From Stichopus chloronotus (Eukaryota > Echinodermata > Holothuroidea > Aspidochirotida > Stichopodidae), in assembly GCA_021234535.1 (NCBI GenBank), contig CM037843.1, forward strand, positions 14,587,677-14,651,676: a DNA stretch of 64,000 nucleotides, written 5' to 3'. Under the pieces are notes generated by a model. That model did not search any database and had not been told where the DNA came from. It was given only the letters and a program-made list of their open reading frames with translations. Shown one piece after another: positions 11,916 through 53,030 of the stretch. The position numbers and the translations under genes were made by a program. How positions within the stretch are numbered: the stretch's first letter is position 1; every line of letters starts with the position of its first letter.

Positions 11916-13763
11916 GACAAGTGACTTTAATCAGACTGCTGGATGGCATTGCTGCTGTAAGATTATTATTTTTATTATTTTTTTTTTTTTTGCTTGCCAA
12001 GATTGTGTTTGAGAAGAAATCATACCAGAAGGGATTTATTAACCTGTGTTGATATCTCATCCTCACGGTATATTTTTGGGTTAACAGTACCATGAAATGA
12101 ACGTAACATCAAGAAAACTGAAAGAAGTTTAGCTCTCACCGTTTACCAGATGCCAACAATTCTTGCCAAGTATGTGTTAAGAGAAATTGAGAAAAATTGA
12201 TAATGATAGTGATATAAAATCTACTTCTTAGTTTTAACAAGGAAAATCAAGTATTTTGACTGCAATGTATCCCGAAATACCTGGACTGCACTATTGTTCA
12301 ACATATTTCTCCCCTTACTGTAATTTGTTTCTTGCTTCTTTTTTTTGTACCATCTCTTAAGGCAATCAAATACGTTCATTTCAGTCATTTCCACAGTCTT
12401 TTGATCGTTACATTTACTTTTCATTGTATTGTTTTACTTCTATGTTTCTTTTTTGTTTTCTTTTCTTTTGTGTGTGAATACTTAAGGATAATGTGTGTAT
12501 AATTGTCAGTTCACTGGCTTGCCTATGAATGGAAACATGCCACAAACATGTAAGCTGAATAGATGATGCCAACTTTGTAACAAAGCAAATATGTATATCC
12601 CAGTACCGTTAAAAGACAAAATGTGAATCTAGTCATTCACGTATGAAAGCTGAATAAAAGTGATATAAAACGAAAATAATTTATACATCTTGTTTTGTGT
12701 TTTCTGTTTTTTTTTTTTGCTTTATAAGGTGTTCCCGCTTTCTTCATAGATCTCTTCAACATATCACCCTCCCCTTGTCTCCAGTGTGCTTTCGTTTTGT
12801 CATGGTAGGTCAAGGGAGGTGCTAATAACAACCACATAGACTAATAGGTACTCATCTTGTGTCTGGATTATACCCAGGTCTAGCCAGCCAGCCAGGGGTG
12901 AGGGGGTGGGGACGTACCGACCAGGATCTAAGTGAGTGATGGCACTTATGACGTCACACCAATTGGTTGGACGACCATGCCCCCTACCCCCCCCCACACA
13001 CACACACCCACACACCTTGTTCCGCAAACGTTTGAGGGTTTTTGCAAAGCGACTGAAGGGCGCCAGTAAAGGCAATATCCTGCAATCTATGGATATATTT
13101 TACCTAAAAATTTCTGACACTCGCCAAACGAAGGTGGCGCTCCGCTCAGATAGTTCACAATACTACTAAGTACGTAGGTGACACTAGCCTTGCATATACC
13201 CACCCAAGGCCTTGCATTTACCATATACTTCACGTAAGCCAACATCAAACTAAGATGGATAGATGTCAGGAGGGCAATGAATAGAATGGATAGCCTCTAC
13301 TGAATAGGATTATCAGGTATCCATTCAAGTCAGTTTGAGATTGGCTATAGCATATACTACCCTTTCCACGTTAAACTACACAATACCCAAAATATAGGTG
13401 GGCCTGAGTTACATCCAAATCATTTGTTTCCCTTTAAGACTGGAAATATTGACTTGTCAGAGCCAACGAAATCCGTATCGCACTGATTGATAATTAATAC
13501 GCCTATCCTGGGTATTGCTGTTAGCAATAACCCGTGCGAACACCGTCATTTCAAACCGTAAGGCATTAGTAAACGAAGTACTCTTATCAAATTGCACATG
13601 CGCAGTGTAAATTGTTATTAACGACCATTTGATATGACATATGTTAGAGTGTGTTTCGAGAAATAAGCATGTGGACACGTCCATTTAATCGTTACTTCCA
13701 GGCTGAATGCAAGAAAAAGTTTCCCTTTTAGATTGCACAAGAGTTTGCAAAATACCTACCTGG

Positions 13764-43420
<29,657 letters not shown>

Positions 43421-43896
43421 ATTTGCCAACAAAATGACGACGGAAGCTCCAAACAGAAGACACTTGTTACCTTGATTTAAGTTTAGTCTCTGAGTACCTA
43501 ACTTACATACACCGACAAACGGCATTCGCTGTGGGTGGAACGTATCCCGAGTGACTATAGCCACACCAAGACAATCATAATTGATATGTTTTTAAATTCC
43601 GTCATCTCAGGAATGATGGGTGAATGAATGAATACGAAAAAAGTAATCCACTAACGGTTCATGGATTTCACGCTGACACGCTGACAGAGTCTTGTAAATG
43701 TGGATATTTTTCTTCTTTTGTGTATCATATCATTCCACAAAATTAGTCATGTTTCCTATTTTCTGAAACTTCGTGGTCTAGATGTTTGCATTTTAGAAAG
43801 ACAATTTCACTATTTACAGTAATTAAATAATTCGTTAATGTAAGGTGAATCTCGTGAAAAAAAGTATGTCAAAGATAACATTAAAACAAAATGAAA

Positions 43897-43902
43897 AATA
43901 AA
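43897..43902 (+). other. Candidate polyadenylation signals of the aGPCR gene
   Basis: AATAAA at 43897-43902. Further AATAAA hexamers lie at 44002-44007, 44146-44151 and 44322-44327. The first gives a 3' UTR of about 0.5 kb. AT-rich sequence makes chance hexamers likely. Confidence 0.4.
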
Positions 43903-45539
43903 ACCAGAGTTCTCAGATGAAACGTTAGAAGTGTGTATATTAAATAGTGTATGTATTAGACAGTACATCAAATATACAGTACATAGTATATCAAATATAG
44001 AAATAAATGTTTTGTAAAGGTTCTGTTACATGCACACAAAAAAAAAAGAAAAAAAGAAATATCAATGAGATTGGAAAGTACAAAAATTAGTTAACAAATA
44101 GGTTGGTCCAGAAGTAATCTGATCTTGAAATTTGAAAACTTAAAAAATAAATATGTAAATATGTATTTCATAAGTACCTAGGCTCCTTAAAGGCAAAAAA
44201 AAAAAAAAACTTATATTACAAGTAATGCCCTTAATATTGGTCGTGTGAACAGTCACGGGGTTTCAATGACCGCAAGGCCCTGGCTAAGGAAAGTTTTGTC
44301 TGTAACACGTCTTTCTTGTTAAATAAAAGTTTTGCTATAGCTACATTCCATCTTGTATCCTTTATCTCGTAATACTTTCTCACTATGGTACGAAATTAAT
44401 TATTATGGTTTACTAAATTCGATTCCTTGTTTTGTCATTTTTAGGTCAAAGTCATCAACTTTGACGTTAGTATCTTTGATAAAATCCTGCAGTAAATTAT
44501 AGTCGTATCACCAATTGCATATATAGAAAAAAGCCCCATGCTAGCCTAATTGTTATACCCCAATCCATCTAGATCCGGAAGAGATATTCAGTGTTTTTTT
44601 CTTAAACAGTACGTTGTCTTGGGTTGAGCTTTGTTCTTTACATGTAGCGTAATCCATTTCTTAGGGTTTAAATTGGATGCCAACTCAAAGGAATAGTTCA
44701 AAACCAAATTTATGTTTGGTATGTTAAGAAGAAACACACTCTTAGCATTTTAGTGAAATTTTCATTCATTTCCGATCTTCTGTTGTCAAGATATTTTCGA
44801 TTTAAGTTGACACATTTTCTACAAAAAGTGAACTTGAAGCAAGCAGTTGTGATGTCATGGATTTACATTGATGGCTAAGCCGAGTTTTTTGTTTTCTTTA
44901 CTTTTCATCCTTCTATTTTGACCTTGGATTTATTAGGGATGCTGTCTTGCCCCAAAGGCATAAAAAGTTTTCAAAATTCCATTGCTCAGGATCATGCACT
45001 CATGGTACTGTATTTCAGAGTTTAGTTTCATAAATTCATAAAATTGGTGATACACTTTTCGACGCGTTCCGATGAGTATTACAGTAGAAAAAATTAATGA
45101 TGTTTAACTTGTTGAACAAGGATACACTCTCTGCAAACTTGCGAAAGTTAGCGGAATTGATAAGATACTACAGTAAACTATATTCTTGTGACCTTTTTCG
45201 TCATTTGCTCATAGCAAATAGGTCTATGTCTTATTCTGATAAACCAGTGTGTCTTGATTCCAAAGAGATAACCAGTCGTTTTGATTTTTGAGACAGCGGT
45301 TCTGAGTTGACCATCGGCAAGGAGCCTCCCATCAAAGCTTTTGTTCTACACAATCATTCTCAAAGATTATAAGCAGGTGTGAATGAAGATTACTTTGAAG
45401 TCCCTCTAAATGAGGTACATCACACAAAAGTAAAACGTCACTCTATGCTGTTTTCATTCCTTTATGGATTGAGAGCTATTACGCCTGAGAAAATTTAATA
45501 CGATTAGCAAAAATAAACCTTCCTGTGATTTCTCCTCAA
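43903..45539. other. Intergenic region
   Basis: AT-rich sequence with poly-A runs near 44040 and 44195. No exon, RNA gene or organised repeat was recognised. Confidence 0.55.
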
Positions 45540-47640
45540 TTGCACCTCCCTGGAACAACTTAGTTAAAGCAATCAAATCAGGGGTGAGCGGTTTCTGATG
45601 ATATACTTTGACCGACAATTATGTTAGACAAGTTAAACGCATTTCGACACACATCGTGCAAGATTCGCTGGATCTGTATCGAGTTTAGTTAATCTCAGGT
45701 GCACTTAATCACAAACGTGTTAAACATGAAGATGATTAATTGACAGAGAATGGTTAACATTCTTCAAACACTGATACAAAGAAGTTGATAATATCTTTCA
45801 ACAATTTTCTAATTGGCTTTAAACGAAGCCACCTCGTCTTGTACAAAGAATGAGTGATAAAATTCTAGCTTAACTGATAACAAAGGCATCAGCTATGAGG
45901 AATATAAAGAGGACATTGTGGTTAAGGTTCAGAGAAATTCTTATTGAGACAAAAATGTTTGGGCCCTCAGGGTCTTGAAAGAAAAAGTCGATATATCCAA
46001 ATACAAGAAAAATTTTAATCAAGAAGCAAAATGGTTGTGGTGCAAGTTGCGGTTTCACGTAGTATCGATCAGAAGTTCGGACCCAATTCCGAGAAGGAGC
46101 GATCATGAAGTCTTTTACATTTAGTAAATATTGTTTGTCATCTATAATATATATTATTTCAAGTCACTGAGATATCAGCAGACGTAGTGGCCATGCGTTA
46201 TAAGGGGAGGACGAAAGACTCCTGCTCCTGCTGGCAATCTTCTTCATTATGTGATAAATATCTCTGACGTGAGTTGCATTCAAGTTATATTTAAAAAGCA
46301 TTTAAGGTAAGTATAATGTAAAAAGTTTGTACCGTTGCTTTTCTCTTTCACATTCGGAGCAGTTAACTTATATTATTGAAATTTAGGTACCTATAACAGG
46401 TTAAAAATCATTGAGTAAACAAGTTTAATTCATTATGTCCAAGACAAGTTAGGTGAGGTTAGAGAAGGTGAAGCAAACAGGACAAGATGTCGGGGACAAA
46501 GCGGTTGTACATTCAGTTCACTGAGGGTTTACAAGTGACGAACGGTACACATAACTGATTTATATTAATAATGCTTAATTCTTTAAAGCTGGAATACGAG
46601 TTGAAAATTTCTCAGTGAAAGTCAAATTTTGTAGAACATTACATAGCCACTATAAAAAAGGCACTGTTTAAGCCCCATGTTTGCATACATGAATGTTCAT
46701 ATTCATTTCCATTGGTATGTTTGATTTCAAGTAATGGTGCTTGACTGCTATGCTTTCTTGTAGAGTCTTAAGTTTGTAGGGCCAACAAAAATGTTGATAC
46801 AATTTTCATATTCAAAGCTCTGGAAGGTGAATGTACAGTTCTCTTTCAGATTTTGTGACACGTGAACTTTTTTCCCTGTTTCTCTTCCCTGAAACACTGA
46901 CGAAGAACAACGGCATATGACCAGGCGACTCTCAGTAAAACTATTATTCAAGAGTTAAACAAAATCAAATTTTCAACAATCATTCAAGAAAAGTGACATT
47001 AAACAACATTATACAGTGTCATGAACGTAATCATGTGAAAATGTGCACGCCTTGTGCGTTGTTCACGCAACGTTTTGAACCTCTCAGTGATAAATGAGTC
47101 ACAACCTTTGATGATGTTAATTCAAACAGCTCAAGAGTTAAACAAAACCCTAAAAGAAAGATCACATTGTCAGCCCAGGAGTTTCTCTCTGTTTACCTCA
47201 CAGACATTGTTGGTTATTACAGTTGCAAATAGTTTCACAAAGTATTACGTAATAGCTTACGAGCCTAGTAAAGTATATGCACAAGTGTACCGGCATACAT
47301 GAACTGCTTTGGTACGAGAATGCCATGTTTTGCGAAGGAAATTTCTGGATTCATTCATGAAAAAGAAAGCAGTTAAAACAATTGAAGACAGCTGTCATCT
47401 TAAGTCTTATTCCTACAGCCACATGTACACCATGTAAACTGCACATCTCAATAATGACGCCAAAACACATTTCGACTATAGTTGCTGGATGTGTTGGACC
47501 TTGTTGGTGGTAAGTTTGAATGAACATCTGGATCCACAGTGGTGGTGTGGAAAAGTACTTAATTATTAAAACTATAAAAACAAACACTTTGGGAATAGTT
47601 TCTGAAATCACCAGTATGGTCTGTCTGGTCATTCTGATTT
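45540..47640 (+). repeat. Duplicated block, copy A
   Basis: Collinear with 55340-57700 at moderate identity. Shared landmarks include GTTAAACGCATTTC, GAAGATGATTA-TTGACAGAG, AACAAAGGCATCAGCTA-GAGGAA, TCGATCAGA-GTTCGG, GAGAAGGAGCGATCA, GTTATAAGGGG-GGACGAA and GTTGCTGGATGTGTTGGACC. Copy A carries an insertion at about 46581-46960 that is absent from copy B. Confidence 0.8.
46581..46960 (+). mobile_element. Dispersed repeat family 1, copy 2, inserted in block A
   Basis: Homologous to 31598-31970. In block B the flanks (GCTTAATT on the left, AAATTTTCA-CATTC on the right) lie almost adjacent at about 56915-56945. That is what an empty site would look like. Confidence 0.65.
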
Positions 47641-47689
47641 CATTTTGATCGCGACTCTACTTTTTCAGACTTCATTCGACAATTTTAAA

Positions 47690-48300
47690 ATGTTGGAAAA
47701 TATTCAAAATTTAAACAACTTGTGAGGCAATAGTCTTACAGTCTAACATCCTTGACTGTCAGAAACGGAGTATGTTGTTTAAACTTCAGCACGGTGGAAC
47801 ATACGGTCTTCCTTACTTTGATTACTGGATTCTCCTCCTACATTTCACTTTTGAAATAGAACTACCTAGAATTATCAAAATTTGGACGTAACCGCGATTG
47901 TGTGGACTTACGAAGAATCTGGACAATATTAAAAATTCTTCTCAAGCCGTTTGGGATGCTTAATGTGTGAAGGGAATTATGACATTGCTCTTTTGACGCT
48001 TCATTGACCGTCACAAAAGGATTGCGACGTTTAACTTCAGAGCGGTGAAACTTGCGGGCTTCCTTACTTTGTTTTAATTAACATCCATCTATACTTAAAC
48101 CTATTAAAAATTATCCAATTTTTGACGTGATTTTGACTAGTAAAGCTTACAAAAAGTCTGAATATGATGAAAACAAATCTTTCAGCCGTCAGAATGTTTG
48201 AACTGTTCAAAAATGATGTCTCAAAAAATGATCAATTTTGGACGAATTCTGATCATTTGGCAACACTACAGATCTTGATTTTTACTCAGATTTACGCTGT
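47690..48300. repeat. Diverged satellite units following block A
   Basis: Two or three decayed units related to the 57950-64000 satellite. Landmarks are TTGAC-GTCA-AAA, AC-GTGGAAC or GCGGTGAAAC, CTTCCTTACTTTG, GCCGTCAGAATGTTTG and TTTTGGACGAATTCTGATCATTTGG. They are far more diverged than the main array. Confidence 0.65.
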
Positions 48301-48659
48301 ATAACCTTGACTGTCTTAAAAGAAACATAACGATACTTTAAAGTGATTGGCAAAAAGTAAAAACAATGAAATTTCATACTGTGTCTGAGATAATCCATCG
48401 AAATTGCAGCGCTACAAATCACTTTTATCGTTGTTTCATTCGGGGTAAATAACCCCTTTCTCCCGACTAGTCGATGACTCAAAAGAATTCATCTATTAGG
48501 AAGTGAAATATCTAGTGAAAATGGAGTACGTTCTACCATTCTACACAATAACAAAAGTCACAGATTGCACTATTTTGCGTATCAGTATTAGACCCATCAG
48601 TTATCGGAAAATGGATACTCCTCATATTTTAGCCACCTCAATTATGTACGCCGCTACAT

Positions 48660-49000
48660 TTATCCCTCGCGCATACTCCGGGGCGGATCCATGATTTTGA
48701 AAAAGGGAGAGGGGGCGGGGGACACCGTCGAAATGAAGGCCGCCGACCGAGCGCCAGAGAAGCGAATTAACAAAGAGGGTTTGGGGGTTCCCCCCCCCCC
48801 CCCAGAAATGAATTCTAGATGCGCTTAGATTCAATTTCCCAACATCTGGGAAGCATATTTTCCATATCTATTTGCTCTTTTTTCGGATTATCTGAAAAAA
48901 ATCTTTGGTCATTGTAAGGAAAAGAGCAAGGGGTGGGGGACGGGCCGGGTGCCCCCCCACCCAGGTCCGAATCTGATACTCATCCCGGAGACAACCGAAT
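48660..49000. repeat. GC-rich repeat remnant with homopolymer runs
   Basis: CGGGGCGGATCCATGATTTTG followed by G-rich sequence, a C run at about 48790-48803, and a second G/C-rich stretch to CCACCCAGGTCCGAATCTG. It looks like degraded interspersed repeats rather than a gene. Confidence 0.4.
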
Positions 49001-49199
49001 AAAACATTTTCTACACAGAATTAATGATGGGGATAAGATAATAAAGCAGTCTTTATATGAAATAATGCATACTCGCCATGTTTGGGTCTTGGGCAGGAAT
49101 TAAACACACACAAGTCCCACATCGTGTGTATATAGTAAATGCTATATATAGACATTAGAGAATCAGCAGGGAAGGGTAGGATTTCATTGAAAGTCTATT

Positions 49200-49600
49200 A
49201 TGATAACGAGAATCACGTGCCGTCACTGTCCATGCCCACGACACCAGGGTAGTTACAACCGTTGTTGTACATTGATGCCTGGTCGACACAACAGAAATAT
49301 GCGCAGTCTAGTTACAGAGGAGGATTTTGCAAGCGACATCATTGCCTTTCAAGTTAGCAGACTGGCTGTCTCGGAACATGCGCAGAAAGTGTGTTATCAT
49401 TAACCCGGCACTACCCGGCCTTAGTTACAAGTGTTGTACAATGGACGCCTGGCAGCCCAAACAGAAAGACGCGCAGACCAGTGAAGTCGATGAAAACCTC
49501 TATAGAAACACAACATTGTCATGCGCCTGAACGCTATGTGCGTGCATGAAACGCGCAAACTCTCAGCAACACTCACTGTGCCGTCACTGTGAATGAATCG
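49200..49600 (+). promoter_or_regulatory. Upstream region of the secreted-protein gene with a duplicated segment
   Basis: A segment starting TAGTTACAACCGTTGTTGTAC at about 49251 recurs as TTAGTTACAAGTGTTGTACA at about 49421, followed in both by ATGCCTGG or ACGCCTGG, CACAACAGAAA or CCAAACAGAAA and a GCGCAG word. CCGTCACTGT also recurs at about 49218 and 49581. It lies 100-500 bases 5' of the signal-peptide exon, so it may be a promoter element. Confidence 0.3.
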
Positions 49601-49699
49601 CTTACTTCGTAATACTGTACTGACTGTGTTGTTTCAGTTGCTAGATAACTTTATCTGCGTCAACACTACTTCAGTAAATCTACTAAAGTTTGGTATAAA

Positions 49700-49778
49700 A
49701 TGCTCTCTTCTTCCTTCAACTGCAGGTATCTTTTGATACTTTGCTCATTCTTCGCTCTCATCTCACCTGACTTCTTCG
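49700..49778 (+). CDS. Secreted-protein gene exon 1 (signal peptide)
   Basis: ATG at 49700. MLSSSFNCRYLLILCSFF is a textbook n- and h-region. Donor CTTCG/GTAAGT. A TATAAA hexamer lies at 49694-49699, directly against the ATG. If it were the core promoter, transcription would start downstream of this ATG, so it is more likely coincidental. Confidence 0.6.
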
Positions 49779-50975
49779 GTAAGTTCTTTTTAGTCATGAT
49801 TTAAGTCGGGATCTTCTGTGTTGCTTCAGTTTCCATATTCATTGAATTCATGCACTGATGCTAGGTAGTCCCACATTTGTATAGTGCAACGAAAAACTGG
49901 CATTCGGTCTTCATTGCAAAGTCAGCCTCTGCTTTAAACTTCTCACCCTCCCTTGCGTTGTTTAATTGGATATACTACCAAATGCAGACGTCTACGTAAC
50001 GTATAGCCAAGGTATGACCAACTGGATTATGTATACAGAGCCAGCAGTAGGCACCACGAGGTACAACCTCATACTGAAGTAAAAATAAAAGTCGTCATTG
50101 ACAAATGAGAATTTTCATTCTTTGATACAAATTTGCGATCATGATTATCTCTCTGTTAGTGAATGATAATAACTAGAGTATACGTATATATACATCGACC
50201 AGGCAGTAACCTCAATCCCTCGTTATATATGAACACTTATGCATTACAATGAAGGCCTAGAGTATATGTTTGTGTGTTTTCCTGTTTTTACACATGCATG
50301 ATTTTCATTAGCAACCGTTGGTTGTGTTGCATTACCTTAAACAAGTAAATGCTTCTTTCTATGTCAGGGTTTCCTAAAAATTTCGAGGTCAGCGACGATG
50401 AGGCACCTTTCAACACCTCGTGTATGGACATTGATTACCCCAGTAACCATGGTTACGATAACGACACCGATTCATGGACCTTTGACTACAACGAGGTCCG
50501 AGATGATGGCCAGTCCGAGTTATACTATTTTGATACATATTTTGTCAACCCCGGCTCTCGTCGCTACCGTTACAGGTTCTTCCCAATGTCAACCATTTTT
50601 CCGACATCTGACCTCATCGTCAGATATCAAGATCGTAGCTGCTCTTCACCTCTGGCCAATGGCGATGCGTTTAATCAACTGTTGCCAGAATACGGATTTT
50701 GCAAACGAAATGGTTCTGACACAAGGATCCGAATAAGGCCACTGGGTCCACTGTTGACACCAGATATCGTATTCTCGATTGATGATTTTCTTGACCTACT
50801 CTGGATGGATATGGCTGGAGTTTCGCCAGTCTCGAAATTCATAGACGATTACTATTTACACGTAATCCTGAAGTTGATCCTCCTGGTGTTCCGCCTAAGA
50901 AGAAAGGCTTCGAATTCAAAACCGTCATACCTTCACAGCCAGAAAAGAAAACCAAACTACCGTCGACACCGTTAA
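49700..50975 (+). CDS. Unrecognised secreted acidic protein, two exons, probable 3' frame disruption
   Basis: Exon 1 (49700-49778) encodes a signal peptide with the core YLLILCSFFALISPDFF and ends in phase 1 at GTAAGT. Exon 2 (50368-50975) starts after ATGTCAG in phase 1 and stays open to TAA, giving 228 residues. The mature part is rich in Asp, Tyr and Asn (MDIDYPSNHGYDNDTDSW), with few cysteines and several N-glycosylation sequons (NTS, NDT, NGS). I do not recognise the family. From about 50795 another frame becomes open to TAG at 51098-51100 and looks more like coding sequence (NPEVDPPGVPPKKKGFEFK, later LYDDDIQYIVNYTK). The tail of the first frame turns basic and repetitive. This suggests a frameshift, a pseudogene, an unrecognised intron or a sequence error. 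The two-exon start is well supported, the C-terminus is not. Confidence 0.55.
50368..50975 (+). CDS. Secreted-protein gene exon 2
   Basis: Two bases complete the Gly codon from exon 1, followed by 201 sense codons and TAA. The N-terminal two-thirds has a composition unlike random AT-rich frames (Asp/Tyr rich with TGC, GGC and GTC codons). The last 60 codons do not. Confidence 0.6.
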
Positions 50976-51100
50976 ATCTCTATGATGATGATATACAGTA
51001 CATCGTGAATTATACAAAAACATCGAAGTCTATTGTTGTCGAAATTATACTTTCTGTTATGAACGATGACATCATTGTTTACAAAAGCAGTTATGATTAG
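50795..51100 (+). pseudogene. Alternative-frame continuation of the secreted-protein gene
   Basis: Open from just after a TGA at 50792-50794 to TAG at 51098-51100, in the frame whose codons start on the third base of the exon 2 codons. It is Lys/Pro-rich in the middle and acidic near the end. Its plausibility as the true C-terminus implies a +2 or -1 frame change in or near 50795-50975. Confidence 0.4.
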
Positions 51101-52927
51101 CATGGTACTTTAAAATATAACAAAAACGGTATTTTTACTCTCTTTTTCTTCTATGCTATCTTTTCTTCAATACGTAGCTACTGATGTCAGCCGGGAGGGG
51201 GGGGTGATTATTGCGGATAAAACCAAAAAGACAACTATAGTCCCATGTACCCAATATCTCCTTCAAACGTTCACCTCCTCTTCCCTAACCGACTCTTTTG
51301 TTTGCGAGAGGGAAAGAAAATCTCACCATAGGCCTACGGGGGGGGGGGGGGGGAATTGAGGGGAGAATACCCCCCGCACACACACACACCATTCGGACAA
51401 AAATAGTGGGGAAATTCATGAAATGAGACAGTCAAGAGTAAAAATTATGTCCTCTTCTTACGGACAGTTACTACTCTTGCGGATCCTTGGAAGGGTCATT
51501 TCTGTCAATCTGGAAGATATTTATATCCCCAAATTCTCTAGTCTCTCCGAGTCAATTCATGGCGCTCCGGTTGGTCTTCCACAATCTTCTCCTTCTAGTC
51601 CAAAATCGTGGGTGCCCCTCTGTGGCAGAAGGATACTGTATTTACGTATCACACTTTACACTTTGAAAACACTGAACCATTGTAACGTCACTGTAGCAAA
51701 TTTCGGACGAACCATAACATTTGGGCAACTTGGTCAAAAAAGAAAAAAGAGGAAATTCTGGCAGGAATCATCGATCAATGTGCCCAGAATTATTGACCTC
51801 CGCACAGCCATTAATCTCACTACAGAATAGGGAATGATGGATGCAGAAAAAGAAGGGTCTGTAGAATGGCCGATGTATCGGCTTTCCAAAGAGTGGTAGC
51901 TTATATATGCTGAAAACTTCTACAAGGCTACAATTTAGTGTGTAAGTCAAAGGATCAATTAATAGGGGTATGCCACCTGAAACAACGTAAGCTTGCCCTT
52001 TCGGCGTTCCATATTTTGGTGTTCAACAAGAAACAAGGTACTGGCATGGGGTTTGAAATGTTTGTAGTGTTATTTAAACTTTCAGTTAAGAGCGACTTCC
52101 ATTGTCAGTAAACTATTTTATTCATTTTACTTTTCACAACTTTACAAACAATAAACATAGCTAGCAAACATATATGACGAAGAATATTTACAGATGAATC
52201 GAAAAAATGTACTATACGTGATAAATAGAAGATTGTAGATGGAAGCGATACAAGAAACTCTAGTGAGGTGAACGAAATGCACCACTAACCATTGCAAAAT
52301 GATAATAATATAAGGGGCAATCAAAAATGAAAAACGTTTCAACACAATGTATTACTGCAAACACATAGTCACCCCAGGGAGGTCTAATACCACCTCCCTG
52401 GTCACCCTACCAACCCCACTCCCACCCCCGAAAAGTAGACCATTATAATCTTACCATTAGTTTTACAGCTAGGAAGAGATTTGCAATTTTGTAGGTCTTT
52501 TCAAATTGAATTCCAGTAGTTAATAGAACAGTTATAAGCCTTGAATGTAAAGGTATTGGTACAACAAGGAACACAATGAAAGTTATTTGTCTGAAAGGTA
52601 TTATTGTCACAGGTTTCTTTGTTTGTCTTAAAAATAATTAGGCCGGTAGGCGATTGTGGCAAGGTGCTTACACACCAATTATATCAAGTATAGCTTGAGC
52701 ACGTGAGGACTCGGAGAAGAAAATAAGTGACTGATACTAGCACAATAAGAGGAACTGGTAATGTTTCCGATGACCTTTTTTTGTAGGATAATTAATTTAC
52801 TTTGCATATGGCCATACACTGCAACAATATTGTAAGTGGGAAGTAATAAGAGTTTTGTAAAACGACCTTGAAGTAATGAGAGGGAGACAGAGCACCAATG
52901 CATCTTAATGTTATACCTTTAAGACTT
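51101..52927. other. Intergenic or 3' region
   Basis: Holds G runs near 51196 and 51339-51353, a 135-codon frame at 51423-51830 with an acceptor-like TTACGGACAG at its start but no phase partner, and a possible AATAAA at 52150. No firm feature was found. Confidence 0.4.
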
Positions 52928-53030
52928 GTAAATATGCATGATGTAAATATGCATGATGTAAATATGCATGATGTAAATATGCATGATGTAAATATGCATG
53001 ATGTAAATATGCATGATGTAAATATGTTAC
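52928..53030. repeat. 15-bp minisatellite GTAAATATGCATGAT
   Basis: Six perfect units starting at 52928, 52943, 52958, 52973, 52988 and 53003, plus a partial seventh. Each holds the palindrome ATGCAT next to TAAATAT. Confidence 0.95.

Larger units (their letters stand above)
6029..13763. other. 3' UTR and intergenic region
   Basis: The proximal part must hold the 3' UTR of the CEP170-like gene. No strong AATAAA signal is evident in the first kilobase. The rest has degenerate repeats (6155-6690), a T/A-rich stretch, a tRNA-derived SINE (about 7790-7955), a CAT microsatellite (11575-11915) and CA/CCCC tracts near 12990. I see no exon pair with matching phases on either strand. Confidence 0.5.

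Noticed and set aside
11579..12093. Acidic and Met-rich frames on the minus strand and an Ile-rich frame on the plus strand
   Set aside because: Pure products of the CAT microsatellite. The same holds for frames at 21852-22091, 25724-26127, 28789-29230 and 43124-43300.
49694..49699. TATAAA box next to the secreted-protein ATG
   Set aside because: It touches the start codon, so a start site 25-30 bases downstream would exclude the signal peptide. Treated as coincidence.
51423..51830. 135-codon open frame downstream of the secreted-protein gene, with an acceptor-like TTACGGACAG near its start
   Set aside because: No donor upstream with a matching phase could be assigned, and similar-length chance frames occur elsewhere in the window. 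Left undecided and not called as a gene.
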